A DNA stretch of 64,000 nucleotides, taken from assembly GCA_030604525.1 (NCBI GenBank), contig JAUVVQ010000002.1, positions 1-64,000 of the forward strand, read 5' to 3'. Both the position numbers and the translations under genes were made by a program. A model generated the notes under the pieces. It did not search any database and was not told the DNA's origin. It saw only the letters and a program-made list of their open reading frames with translations. Positions 16,498-26,001 of the stretch are shown here, one piece after another (positions within the stretch are counted from its first letter, which is position 1; each line of letters starts with the position of its first letter). Source of the stretch: Phycisphaerae bacterium (GTDB lineage Bacteria; Planctomycetota; Phycisphaerae; Sedimentisphaerales; Anaerobacaceae).

Positions 16498-18354
16498 TTA
16501 TTTTTCAACTGTTATGCTAAGAACCTTTTTATCCACAACTATAGTGTTTGTATCGATTTTTTTCTCTATCCAATGCTGATACGGCTGTGTTTTCATCACC
16601 CTTTTGTTATCCTGGAGAATCAGCGCTTTGGTGTCGGGCAAATCCGGCAGCTCCGCTCGTTCAATCGAAAGCCCACCTGGCGGCAAGGACAGTATGCAAT
16701 ACAGCTTATCTCTTCTTATATCCAGAAGATTATTTAGGCCGCTAATGAGACTTTCAAGATTATCCACTGTAAACTTGTATGGTGCCACCTGTTTTAAAAA
16801 TAAACCATACCCGTTTCCGCCTGTAATAAGTAAATTGTATTTGCCGGGGCTTAACTGCTCTGGGATTTTTAAAGTATATGTGTATTCTTTTTTCCCCGCA
16901 TGGAAGGCCTCCACTATCACTGATACGGTAATCTTTTGTCCGGCTTTGACCGAAGAATCCGATAAATTTACCGACCAGATATGGGAGATAATATTCTTTG
17001 GCAGTATGTTGATATTGAACTCCAGTGATTCTATATTAACTTTTTCATAGGGGTTATTCATTAGAAGGGCAACCGCTCCTATAGTCTCTATAGTCAGATC
17101 AGCGATTCCCTTATTCGCAGTGACATTGCTGAATGTAACGGACTCGGCGTTTTCTAAATTGACTGCTACTTTGTATTCAACCACATTATCAGGCGGTAAT
17201 TTTCCCAGCATTAAAGCAGCTCCTGCAACAGCAGCACGAAGTGTACTGGGTGTCATAATTCTGTTTTCAACAACCCGGCAGTTATATATTCGTTTACGAG
17301 TGTCGTTGTATCTGTTCACTGTTATTGACACAGGTATCATTTCAGCTTTTTTGCCGATTTGTCCAACTACCGCTGTCGATTCATCTGTGGTCAATGCTCC
17401 CACTATTTTCAGTGAAGTGGCCAGCTTGAAAGAACGGGAAAGATTCGATACTACCGTGTGGACCTTACCGGTTGCCATTGGCAGATTTATCGCTCCATAG
17501 CCCAAAAAACTGTGCCCGAAGGCGTAAACTTTATCTCCTTTAACCTCGGTGACTGTACCGATTACATCCATTGTGATATCGCCGGTTAGCAGAGGCACTG
17601 CAAGTGAGGCACCCGGAGTAAGCTCGATATTTTCCGCATCATTGTTGTTACCCGAGGCCCCGCTGAAACCCGGAACCGCCATAAATCCGAATGGGTTGAG
17701 TGAAGCGTTTAATTGGCTGCAAGCTCCTTCAGACAAACCGGAAGTAACTATGGGTAATGGTAAAGTAAAGGTCCCGGCACTTAAGCTCTGTTTTGCGTTG
17801 ATGCCTTCGGTCATCTGCTTTTCTACCTTGTCAAGGTCAAGCGGAGCCGAATAATCGAACACAAAACCCGGCTCATAAAGGTTTTTCCCCCCGAGCCGAC
17901 TTTCTTTTTGTAACCCTGCCCTGAGCATATCTTTTATCGGCGTTACCCCGTAGAGAGGGTCCTTGCTGAAAGACCAGCCGAAAGCAAGGGCTCCGGCCAG
18001 CCGGCCGTCGATATAAACCGGAGAGCCACTGCATCCTGCCACGGGACCGGTATGGATAAATGCTTCATCCGTTCCTTTGACGAGAATTGCATCCATTCCC
18101 GGCATAAAATCATGCACAACGCTTAAGACATCCAGATTAAACTTTTCTATCCTGGTTCCTTTAAATATGGTCAGGCAGTAAGCATCCATTCCCGGCTTGA
18201 TTTCATCGACTGTTATATATCGAGACGAGTCAAAAGGCATATCGTCTAAATCACCTGCTTCTGTTTTAATACTTGGGAAAAAAGCACTGCTCAATAAAAC
18301 CCATCCCAGTAAAAGGCAAATCTGGTTTTTATAATTATTTGGATTGTTGAACAT
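16498..18354 (-). CDS. SpoIVB-type (family S55) exported serine peptidase homologue
   Basis: This is a 618-residue protein. A signal peptide (hydrophobic about 11-27) precedes an S55 domain: ITVDEIKPGMDAYCLTIFKG, DVLSVVHDFMPGMDAILVKG, then GPVAGCSGSPVYI, where S109 lies in the GxSG trypsin-like nucleophile motif, and LAGALAFGWSFSKDPLYGVTPI. A second region reads GTVTEVKGDKVYAFGHSFLGYG. The C-terminal 250 residues are beta-rich and unassigned. SpoIVB cleaves a membrane complex during Bacillus sporulation; in a non-sporulating lineage the role must differ. It forms an operon with the propeller protein, which could be its partner or substrate (inference). Confidence 0.85.
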   Translation of the reverse strand: MFNNPNNYKNQICLLLGWVLLSSAFFPSIKTEAGDLDDMPFDSSRYITVDEIKPGMDAYCLTIFKGTRIEKFNLDVLSVVHDFMPGMDAILVKGTDEAFIHTGPVAGCSGSPVYIDGRLAGALAFGWSFSKDPLYGVTPIKDMLRAGLQKESRLGGKNLYEPGFVFDYSAPLDLDKVEKQMTEGINAKQSLSAGTFTLPLPIVTSGLSEGACSQLNASLNPFGFMAVPGFSGASGNNNDAENIELTPGASLAVPLLTGDITMDVIGTVTEVKGDKVYAFGHSFLGYGAINLPMATGKVHTVVSNLSRSFKLATSLKIVGALTTDESTAVVGQIGKKAEMIPVSITVNRYNDTRKRIYNCRVVENRIMTPSTLRAAVAGAALMLGKLPPDNVVEYKVAVNLENAESVTFSNVTANKGIADLTIETIGAVALLMNNPYEKVNIESLEFNINILPKNIISHIWSVNLSDSSVKAGQKITVSVIVEAFHAGKKEYTYTLKIPEQLSPGKYNLLITGGNGYGLFLKQVAPYKFTVDNLESLISGLNNLLDIRRDKLYCILSLPPGGLSIERAELPDLPDTKALILQDNKRVMKTQPYQHWIEKKIDTNTIVVDKKVLSITVEK

Positions 18355-18501
18355 TAAGTATCCTCTCTAAAGCCAAATATTAAAGGAGAACTAAAAATTC
18401 AGTCGTTATAAAAATATCAAATATTCAAAAAACTACAGTTTTATCGCCATAAATCCTGATAAAAAGAGTTTCTGCAAAATTTTAGTCAAGATACAATCTC
18501 A

Positions 18502-18530
18502 TTGCAAGATAATTCGTTTCCTGTTATAAT
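18502..18530 (+). promoter_or_regulatory. Promoter for the TPR-like membrane protein gene
   Basis: TTGCAA, a 17-bp spacer, TATAAT. It lies 68 bases before the start codon in the divergent spacer shared with the S55 peptidase gene. Confidence 0.6.
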
Positions 18531-18598
18531 TCGCAAGGTTTGATTAATTCCTTAGTTGTTTTGTAAGCGTAAAGACATAATTCAGTTTGGAGAAGTAA

Positions 18599-19354
18599 AT
18601 GAAGGCGGAACACAGGCATGAACTAAAAACCAATGAATTGGCAGAATGGCTGGCAAATTTCCCCAAATGGTTTAAAGAAAATCTAAAAACCATTATCTAC
18701 GTATCTGTGGTAGCCATTCTGGTTATTGCTGCAGCCGGTTACAAATGGTACGGCAAGAATATCCGGTTGGTCCGGCAACAGCGTAACCTCACTAAGCTTA
18801 TTTCCGATATCCCTCTCGTCAAAGCACAGGTAATCCAGAGTCAAAGCCAGGGCACTGATTACTCTTACCTGCTTATCAGAACTGCCGAGGAGCTGAAAAC
18901 CCTCGCTGAAAATGTAAAAGGGGATGAAATGGCAGCTATGGCTTTTACCGAAAGAGGGGAAATGCTAAGGTCCGAACTTCATTACAGGTTCACTGCTGCA
19001 AGCTCCGAAGAGGTAAAACGACAGATTAACCAGGCCAAAAAAGCTTATAATGATGCCATTAAGGAAGCCGGCTCTGTACCTGCGTTGAAGGCGAAAGCTA
19101 CATTCGGGCTTGGACTCTGCGAAGAGGAGCTGGGTAATTTTGACGAAGCAAGAAAGATATATGAGGACATTACTGAGAACAGCGAGTTTAAAGGAACCGC
19201 GGCTGTTCAACTGGCAAATGTGAGACTTCAGACTATGCAAAATTACCGACAGAAGGTGGTCTTCCAACCGAGGCCGATTCTTCCAACGCCACCGGAACCG
19301 AATATACCTATCTCTGAGATTGAACTGCCGCCGGAGATTAACTCTACGCAATAG
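18599..19354 (+). CDS. TPR-like single-pass membrane protein (YfgM-like layout)
   Basis: This is a 251-residue protein. A short cytoplasmic start (LAEWLANFPKWFKENLK) is followed by one membrane helix (about 32-50) and an outside-facing helical domain with TPR-like repeats (AKKAYNDAIKEAG, KATFGLGLCEEELGNFDEARKIYEDI). The tail is Pro/Glu-rich. This layout is shared with YfgM-type ancillary translocon proteins, but I cannot assign that role. It sits 5 bases before the RluD-family gene. Confidence 0.7.
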   Translation: MKAEHRHELKTNELAEWLANFPKWFKENLKTIIYVSVVAILVIAAAGYKWYGKNIRLVRQQRNLTKLISDIPLVKAQVIQSQSQGTDYSYLLIRTAEELKTLAENVKGDEMAAMAFTERGEMLRSELHYRFTAASSEEVKRQINQAKKAYNDAIKEAGSVPALKAKATFGLGLCEEELGNFDEARKIYEDITENSEFKGTAAVQLANVRLQTMQNYRQKVVFQPRPILPTPPEPNIPISEIELPPEINSTQ

Positions 19355-19359
19355 TAACT

Positions 19360-20373
19360 GTGGAAATTAATGTGGGTAAAGGAACAAAGACAAAACCACC
19401 GAGCACACAGAAGCAAACAGTATCCATTGCGGTAGGAAGGTCAGTAAGGCAGCGCAGAATCGATAACTATCTCCATAAGAGGTTCAGCAATTTCAGCAGG
19501 GTGCAACTACAGAAAATGATTAAGGATGGAGATGTCAAGCTCAACGGTCAGGCGGTAAAGCGAAGTTCAAAAATCAGTCCCGGCGACCAAATCGTCCTGA
19601 TTCTGCCGGAAGTGAAAAAAAGGGAAATACTCCCCGAAGATATCCCCCTGGATATAATATATGAGGACGAGAGCATAATCGTCATCAACAAGCAAGCGGG
19701 TATCATTGTTCACCCTGCAAGAGGTAACACACACGGCACTTTGGTAAACGCTCTTGTCCACCACACAAATAAGCTATCAAGCGGACTCGGAGAATTACGT
19801 CCCGGAATCGTTCATCGCCTTGACCGAAATACGACGGGCGTGATGGTGGCGGCGAAAAATGACAAAGCTCAGGGCAAAATCGCCAAACAGTTTCAAAACC
19901 GAGTTGTTCAAAAACACTACCTTGCTGTAGTTCACGGCGTGCCTCAGCTACATTCTGACAGGATAAAAGCGCCTCTTGGCGTTCATCCGCGGAGAAGAGA
20001 GAAATATTCAATCAGACCCGATGTCGGAAAAGAAGCGGTTACCTTTTATGAAGTCCTTGAGGAGTTCCGCGGCTACGCTTTGCTGAAACTCAGCCCAAAA
20101 ACCGGTAGGACTCATCAACTCCGTGTGCATCTATCTTACATCAAACATCCCATTGTTGCTGATGATATGTATGGCGGTAAGATTGTTTATCCCTGGCAGC
20201 TCGCTGATAAAAAACCGGCTGTCGAGGACCCCATTATAAACCGGCCTGCCCTGCACGCTAATTTTCTAAAATTCAGGCATCCGGAAACCGATAAATTCGT
20301 AACCTTCGAATCTGCGCTGCCCGAAGATATGAAAGGTCTGCTTGAGCTCCTCAGGAAATATCGAAGCGACTGA
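19360..20373 (+). CDS. rluD: RluD-family 23S rRNA pseudouridine synthase
   Basis: This is a 337-residue RNA pseudouridine synthase with an N-terminal S4 domain (IDNYLHKRFSNFSRVQLQKMIKDGDVKLNG) and an RluA/RluD catalytic domain. The catalytic Asp lies in HRLDRNTTG; IIVINKQAGIIVHPARGN and PKTGRTHQLRVHL are the other family motifs. It is most likely the enzyme for the helix-69 uridines, but RluC-type specificity cannot be excluded. The start is GTG with no close Shine-Dalgarno; translational coupling to the upstream gene is plausible. Confidence 0.9.
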   Translation: MEINVGKGTKTKPPSTQKQTVSIAVGRSVRQRRIDNYLHKRFSNFSRVQLQKMIKDGDVKLNGQAVKRSSKISPGDQIVLILPEVKKREILPEDIPLDIIYEDESIIVINKQAGIIVHPARGNTHGTLVNALVHHTNKLSSGLGELRPGIVHRLDRNTTGVMVAAKNDKAQGKIAKQFQNRVVQKHYLAVVHGVPQLHSDRIKAPLGVHPRRREKYSIRPDVGKEAVTFYEVLEEFRGYALLKLSPKTGRTHQLRVHLSYIKHPIVADDMYGGKIVYPWQLADKKPAVEDPIINRPALHANFLKFRHPETDKFVTFESALPEDMKGLLELLRKYRSD

Positions 20374-20404
20374 AAAAGTTTTTTAAAGTTTTCCGTTGTG
20401 CTTA

Positions 20405-21091
20405 TCATTCCTGCGGGAGGTTCGCTAAATCCGCATCGGAGCCAGCTACCATCAAGATATCGCCTTGGTTGATGACGGTATTCGGCATCGGTACATTCAC
20501 TATCTCTTCGACGTTCTTTTTGATTTTTGTATCTTCACCCCGCTTTATAGCGACCAGGTTCACATTGTAACTTTGTCTTAACTGAAGGTCCATAACCGTC
20601 TTTCCGTCAAAACTGGCAGGCGCCTTTATACGCGCCAGACTGTAGCCCGGGGCGAAATCTATTTTTTCTCCAATTTGCGGAGCGATAAGCTTGTAAGCCC
20701 ATCTTTGGGCTGATTCTATTTCAGGATAAATCACCTCCGTTGCCCCGACCTTCGCGAAGACCTCACCGGCAAGCAAACTTTCCGCACGGGTATAAATTTG
20801 TTTGACACCCATCTGTTTCAAATTCACCACCGTCAAAACGGCAGATTCGAATCCCTGCCCGTGCCCCTGTCCTATACCTATAATTGCAACATCCACCTTG
20901 TGAACACCCTGCGCTTTCAGCGCTTCCTCATCGGTGCTGTCAAGTCGAACTGCAAGCGATACCTGGTCACGGATAAGTTCTATTTCGTCCCTGTTCTTAT
21001 CAATAGCAATAACTTCCGCCCCGCTCATTGCCAGCGCTATGGCCAGCTTTTGTCCGAAACGTCCTAATCCGATTACTGCAAACTTTTTCAT
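20405..21091 (-). CDS. ktrA: Potassium uptake regulatory subunit (RCK protein)
   Basis: This 228-residue cytosolic gating subunit has an RCK_N Rossmann domain: AVIGLGRFGQKLAIALAMSG with an acidic residue ending strand 2 (VIAIDKN), and D-S-T-D-E-E in the usual place. The RCK_C domain spans about 145-228. It binds nucleotides and controls K+ flow through the partner TrkH/KtrB encoded 60 bases upstream. Convergent with rluD, with only 31 bases between stop codons. Confidence 0.93.
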   Translation of the reverse strand: MKKFAVIGLGRFGQKLAIALAMSGAEVIAIDKNRDEIELIRDQVSLAVRLDSTDEEALKAQGVHKVDVAIIGIGQGHGQGFESAVLTVVNLKQMGVKQIYTRAESLLAGEVFAKVGATEVIYPEIESAQRWAYKLIAPQIGEKIDFAPGYSLARIKAPASFDGKTVMDLQLRQSYNVNLVAIKRGEDTKIKKNVEEIVNVPMPNTVINQGDILMVAGSDADLANLPQE

Positions 21092-21151
21092 AATGTTATC
21101 TCCAAATCATCAACCAAAATCCTGGCCACAGGAGCTCGATGTTTTTCATTG

Positions 21152-22936
21152 TTATCCTACTATTAACGCTTCTTTGGCGTAATTGTACCTGGCGGGTTTC
21201 AGATTAAACGTCAGTGCCGCCAAAAGGGTCAAAGGTCCTAATCTTCCGATGAGCATCGCGGCAATAATAATCAATTTACCCGCCGTTGTCAAAGCGGGTG
21301 TGATTCCCGTGGTTAAACCTACTGTGCCTAAAGCCGAACCTGCTTCAAACATAATATCCGACATACTAAAGCCGCTACCGTTTTCTGTGATACTCAAAGC
21401 CATCGTCGCTGTAAATAAAACTAAAACAAAAAGCAGCGTTACCGTTATTGCTCTGCCCACCACTGCTATCCGCAACGAGCGTTTGAAGATTTCCACTTCT
21501 GCCCGCTTCCTCAGAGAGGCAATGACGGTCATCAGTATCACGACAAAGGTAACTGTCTTGATTCCTCCCGCTGCTGAACCGGGCGAGCCGCCGATGAACA
21601 TAAGCAGAATCAGAACAAATTTACTGGAAGGGGACAGTGACGCTATATCCATAGTGTTAAACCCAGCCGTCCTTGCTGTCACCGATTGAAATAAGGCGTC
21701 TAAGATATTGGGGTTTTTAACCGGATTATCACCGCCGGCGTGTCTTTCGAATAACAAAATGCCCAAGGTGCCTAATACTATCAAGATAGCGCTTGCCGAG
21801 AGAACAATCTTGGTCTGAAGCCGCATCTTTTTCGGTGCTTCCATAGAAAAACGATAGTGCTTGATAAAAAGCTTCTTAAATATTCGTTTGACCCTGTCTG
21901 TAATGATATTGGCTATGTCATAAAGTACCCCAAAACCAAGGCCGCCTAATATTATCAGGGGGCAAATGACCACATAGATATTCCATCGCCTGTTGTAGTC
22001 GAGGAAACTTGTTTTAAATAAGCTGAAGCCCGCATTACAGAAGGCACTGATTGAATGAAAGATGCTGCAGAACCATTGCTGGTGTACATTGCTTACTTTA
22101 CCCGGCACATCATCCCACATCTCAAAAAGACTTACCGTTCCTATGGTCTCAATAACCAATGTTCCGACAAAGATAAAAGCTATCATATGACCTATTCTGC
22201 TGATTGTCCTGGCGCTCAGCAAGTCCTGCAATGCCACCGATTCCTGGACACTCAAGGCCTGTCCCAGAAGGAGTGCGAAAACAGCTCCGAAAACTACTAT
22301 TCCCAAGCCGCCAAGCTGAATCAGAGAAAGTATAATTATTTGCCCCATCAAACTGAAATCTTCGCCTGTATCTTTTACGATAAGCCCTGTTACACAGGTG
22401 GCGCTCGTGGCGGTAAACAATGAATCCACCACGCCCATATTCCCCCCGGTTGATGCCCTTGGCAGCATCAAAAGTCCGGCTCCGGAAATTATCAAAACCA
22501 GAAAGCTTGCTATAAGTGTTTTCGTCGGATTTTTCCCCGTCGCCGCCAGGTTAATCGTGCTTCTGCTTATCTTAACAATTACCTGGAGGACAAGATATAT
22601 ACCCACTGCCGTATGTCTTACGGTTGAAGGGTCATTTTTACCAAACCAGTGACCCGCTCCGAGGACCATTGTGAAAAGCGCTAAAAGCAGAGGTATCTCC
22701 AGAAGGTTATTCTGAAGGTATTCGGTTTTTGACGAGGCGTTAAAAAGCCGGATTAACTTCTCTGCAATGAAGACGAAAAGGAGAACAAACTGGGCTACAT
22801 ACAAAATCTGTTTCGGAAGCACTGGTTCGTGAAAACCTAAAAGCATAACGAACGAAGCCGCCACCAATGCCGCTGCCAATACATTGAGAGTGATTAAAGT
22901 CTTCTCCAAAAGTGGGTTTTTGTAGGACACTTTCAT
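21152..22936 (-). CDS. ktrB: TrkH/KtrB-family potassium transporter, long N-terminus
   Basis: This 594-residue membrane transporter contains four pore loops with selectivity-type glycines: TATSATCVTGLIV, STLFHSISAFCNAGFSLF-like, SVTARTAGFNT and FEAGSALGTVGLTTG. Typical KtrB is about 450 residues; here about 140 extra N-terminal residues carry three or four additional membrane helices before the conserved core. It pairs with the RCK gene downstream for K+ uptake driven by the sodium or proton gradient. Confidence 0.92.
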   Translation of the reverse strand: MKVSYKNPLLEKTLITLNVLAAALVAASFVMLLGFHEPVLPKQILYVAQFVLLFVFIAEKLIRLFNASSKTEYLQNNLLEIPLLLALFTMVLGAGHWFGKNDPSTVRHTAVGIYLVLQVIVKISRSTINLAATGKNPTKTLIASFLVLIISGAGLLMLPRASTGGNMGVVDSLFTATSATCVTGLIVKDTGEDFSLMGQIIILSLIQLGGLGIVVFGAVFALLLGQALSVQESVALQDLLSARTISRIGHMIAFIFVGTLVIETIGTVSLFEMWDDVPGKVSNVHQQWFCSIFHSISAFCNAGFSLFKTSFLDYNRRWNIYVVICPLIILGGLGFGVLYDIANIITDRVKRIFKKLFIKHYRFSMEAPKKMRLQTKIVLSASAILIVLGTLGILLFERHAGGDNPVKNPNILDALFQSVTARTAGFNTMDIASLSPSSKFVLILLMFIGGSPGSAAGGIKTVTFVVILMTVIASLRKRAEVEIFKRSLRIAVVGRAITVTLLFVLVLFTATMALSITENGSGFSMSDIMFEAGSALGTVGLTTGITPALTTAGKLIIIAAMLIGRLGPLTLLAALTFNLKPARYNYAKEALIVG

Positions 22937-23035
22937 ATTAACAGGTTAAAAAGAAAAGTTAAAAAAGTAAAATCAAAACTAAAATTAAAATCGTCCCTGT
23001 AAAGACTTAAAAGTCAAGCGTTTTTTTATCGGACT

Positions 23036-25180
23036 TCAGGCGATGTCTGCCAGTCCGAGGGAATCGCCGAATTTATTTAACAATGCCCGGCGGATGTTCA
23101 GATGCGTTGTTTTTCTTAACATAGGGTCTGCCTCGACCAGCTCAAATGCTTTTTTTCTTGCCATAACCATCAAATCATAATCGTTAACTATATTTGCGAT
23201 TTTCAAATCCGGCAAACCGTGCTGCCTTGTGCTGAACAACTCCCCCGGGCCGCGCAATCTCAAATCGTATTCGGCTATCTCGAACCCGTCGCTGCTTCTG
23301 GTCATTATATCGAGCCGGTTTTTAGCTGTTTGGCTCTCTGTCTCAGCAAACAAGAAGCAATAGGATTTCGAACTTCCTCTTCCAATGCGTCCCCTTAACT
23401 GGTGAAGTTGTGCAAGCCCGAATCTGTCTGCTTCTTCTACAATCATTATCGTTGCATTCGGCACATCCACGCCAACTTCAATTACCACGGTTGAGACGAG
23501 GATGTCTATTTTTCCTTTTCGGAATTTAGTCATAACCTGCTGTTTCCTGGCCGAAGGCATCCGGCCGTGAAGAAGCTCAACAGTGAATTCATTGAATACC
23601 CTGTCCTTTAGTTTCTTACATTCTTCCGTCGCTGCTTTGACACTGCTTTTATCCTCTATATTCGCAATTCTCGGATATACAAAGTAGGCCTGCTTCTTTG
23701 CTTTAAGGCGCTGGCGGATAAACTCGTATGCTTTCGACCTGTCTGCTTTATCTACCCATCGCGTTACGACTTTTCCTCTGTCGGGAGGTAAGTGGCGAAT
23801 TATCGAGACATCCAAATCACCGAAGGCGGTCATCGCCAGAGTCCGCGGTATAGGCGTCGCCGTCATAACAAGACAATGGGGCAAGCTGCCGCCGGTAACT
23901 GAACGCAGCCCCGCTCGCTGCTGGACACCGAATTTGTGCTGCTCATCGATTACAATAAGCCCCAAATTCTGAAACTCTATATCTTTCTGGAGAATCGCAA
24001 CCGTGCCGACAAGGATGTCGATTTGCCTCTTTTTAATCTTATTTAAAAGTGTTTTTCGTTTTCTTCCCGTCAACCCGCCTGTTATCAGCGTTCGTCTCAC
24101 ATCGCTGTTTCTTAAATATCTCTCCATACTTAGAAAATGCTGATTAGCGAGCACCTCAGTCGGCGCCATAATCGCTACCTGCTTTTTGTTAGCCACCGCC
24201 AGAAGGGCTGCATAAAGCGCCACTACGGTTTTACCCGCCCCGACGTCACCCTGAAGCAATCGGTTCATCGGCTTTGACTTTGACATATCAGTCGTTATCT
24301 GGGAAATCACGTTGCTCTGGTCCTCCGTGAGCAAAAAGGGGAAACGCTTTCTAATTCTGCTGTCTATTTTCTCAGTCAATCGCATTGGCGCAGCTTTCGT
24401 AAAATTCCTGACCCTGTACCTGCGAAGTGCTAAACCGAGCTGCATTAAGAAAAACTCGTCAAACTTCAGTCTCCGTTTAGCTTTTTTTAAGCTCTCCTTA
24501 TCAGGCGGTAAATGTATCCATCTGAACGAATCTTTTCTTGATATCAAGTTTAGCTCTTTTAAAAATTCCGGCTCGTAAAACTCCCCCACAAGCACATCAA
24601 CTTTTTCCAGTACAGGCCGAAGAATTTTTTTGATTTGCCCACTGCTCAGTTTCGAGGTTGCCGGATATACCCCTCCGCTGAAATATTGCTCTGGTTTTTC
24701 TTTTTCATCCTTGATTAACAAAAATTTCGGATTGGTAATCTGTAACTGATGTTTATATTTAGTAACTTTACCGGTAGCTATTAACGCCTGTCCCGGCTTC
24801 AATTTCTCACGAAGATAAGCACCATGAAACCATACAAGCCGACAGATTCCCGTATTGTCCACTATCATCGCCTCGAACATCGGAGGTCTGATGTAGCTGT
24901 TAAAATCCGTGGATTCTATAAGACCTAATATAGTGACATTATCGCCTGGTTGAATCTGGTTTAGCTTGACCGGCTCCGGTGCGAAGAGCCAGTCTCGCGG
25001 GAAATACTCAAGAAGGTCCCCTGCCGTCTCGACTCCTAACCGGGCGAAAGTCGTTGCCCTGGCCGGGCCAACACCTTTGAGGTATTGCACGGGCATCGAT
25101 AGCTCTAATTTATTTGTGGAATAATTGGGTAATGAAGTCACCGGCGGCCTCTTGTCATTCCTGAAATCCATATTTACCAA
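23036..25180 (-). CDS. recG: ATP-dependent DNA helicase RecG
   Basis: This is a 714-residue fork-reversal helicase. The N-terminal wedge/OB domain contains YLKGVGPARATTFARLG and DLLEYFPRDW. The helicase core has LLQGDVGAGKTVVA (Walker A), APTEVLANQH, DEQHKFGVQQR (DEQH box), VMTATPIPRTLAM, STVVIEVGVDVPNAT and QLRGRIGRG. Length is normal. Its start overlaps the end of pcm by up to 26 bases, which suggests translational coupling. It acts on stalled forks and recombination intermediates. Confidence 0.97.
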   Translation of the reverse strand: MVNMDFRNDKRPPVTSLPNYSTNKLELSMPVQYLKGVGPARATTFARLGVETAGDLLEYFPRDWLFAPEPVKLNQIQPGDNVTILGLIESTDFNSYIRPPMFEAMIVDNTGICRLVWFHGAYLREKLKPGQALIATGKVTKYKHQLQITNPKFLLIKDEKEKPEQYFSGGVYPATSKLSSGQIKKILRPVLEKVDVLVGEFYEPEFLKELNLISRKDSFRWIHLPPDKESLKKAKRRLKFDEFFLMQLGLALRRYRVRNFTKAAPMRLTEKIDSRIRKRFPFLLTEDQSNVISQITTDMSKSKPMNRLLQGDVGAGKTVVALYAALLAVANKKQVAIMAPTEVLANQHFLSMERYLRNSDVRRTLITGGLTGRKRKTLLNKIKKRQIDILVGTVAILQKDIEFQNLGLIVIDEQHKFGVQQRAGLRSVTGGSLPHCLVMTATPIPRTLAMTAFGDLDVSIIRHLPPDRGKVVTRWVDKADRSKAYEFIRQRLKAKKQAYFVYPRIANIEDKSSVKAATEECKKLKDRVFNEFTVELLHGRMPSARKQQVMTKFRKGKIDILVSTVVIEVGVDVPNATIMIVEEADRFGLAQLHQLRGRIGRGSSKSYCFLFAETESQTAKNRLDIMTRSSDGFEIAEYDLRLRGPGELFSTRQHGLPDLKIANIVNDYDLMVMARKKAFELVEADPMLRKTTHLNIRRALLNKFGDSLGLADIA

Positions 25181-25817
25181 GAAGACTTACAAATCTAACA
25201 CTGCAAATCGAAGTTTGACTTATTTTGTTTTTTTTCTTTTTGTAGAGTATTAATTCCTGAACGCCGCTGTAACCTACCGGCGATATAATTAAGCCATCTT
25301 CGTTTAGCTGCTCAATCAGCCTCGGAGGTAATTCCGGCACGGCGGCTGTAACTATAATTCTGTCGAATTTGTGTTTTTGAGGCCAGCCGCAACTGCCGTC
25401 ACCGACGTAAAACTCCACATTGTTAATGCCAAGCTCGCTTAGGATTTTCCGGGCTGATTCGGAAAGTTCGCCAAGGCGCTCGATAGTAAAAACCTTTTTC
25501 ACCAGCTTACCCAGAACCGCTGTTTGATACCCGCTGCCTGTCCCTATCTCAAGTACCTGAGAGTCTGCGCTAAGTTTAAGCTTCTCTGTCATAAGAGCTA
25601 CTATGTAGGGCTGAGAAATGGTTTGCTCATTGCCTATGGGAAGCGGCCTGTCGGAGTATGCCTGCGAGCGTACATTTGCCGGCACAAAAGCTTCTCGTCG
25701 AATATCCTCCATCGCCCTGAGGACTCTGATGTCTTGAATACCCCGGCCCCGAAGGTCTATATCAAGCATTTTTCTGCGTGCCCCGGTAAATTTATCTGTT
25801 TCCTCCGGCTTAATCAT
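25155..25817 (-). CDS. pcm: Protein-L-isoaspartate O-methyltransferase
   Basis: This 220-residue enzyme methylates isoaspartyl residues in damaged proteins. Motifs: FVPANVRSQAYSDRPLPIG, QTISQPYIVALMTE, SAM-binding VLEIGTGSGYQTAVL, FYVGDGSCGWP and DRIIVTAAVPELPP. Length matches the family. It lies upstream of recG with overlapping ends. Confidence 0.95.
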   Translation of the reverse strand: MIKPEETDKFTGARRKMLDIDLRGRGIQDIRVLRAMEDIRREAFVPANVRSQAYSDRPLPIGNEQTISQPYIVALMTEKLKLSADSQVLEIGTGSGYQTAVLGKLVKKVFTIERLGELSESARKILSELGINNVEFYVGDGSCGWPQKHKFDRIIVTAAVPELPPRLIEQLNEDGLIISPVGYSGVQELILYKKKKNKISQTSICSVRFVSLLGKYGFQE

Positions 25818-26001
25818 AACTTAAATAATGGCTTTTTTGGCCGAAATTTGCAAATCAATTTTCCTAAACCGAAACTCATTGTTAATACTTTACAAAATGG
25901 TAAAATATGGGAAACGTATATTAGGACAAACACTTAGTGACAAATCAGGCCGAAACAACCGACAATAGAAATAAGCCCGCAAATATGATGAAAGAAATTA
26001 A

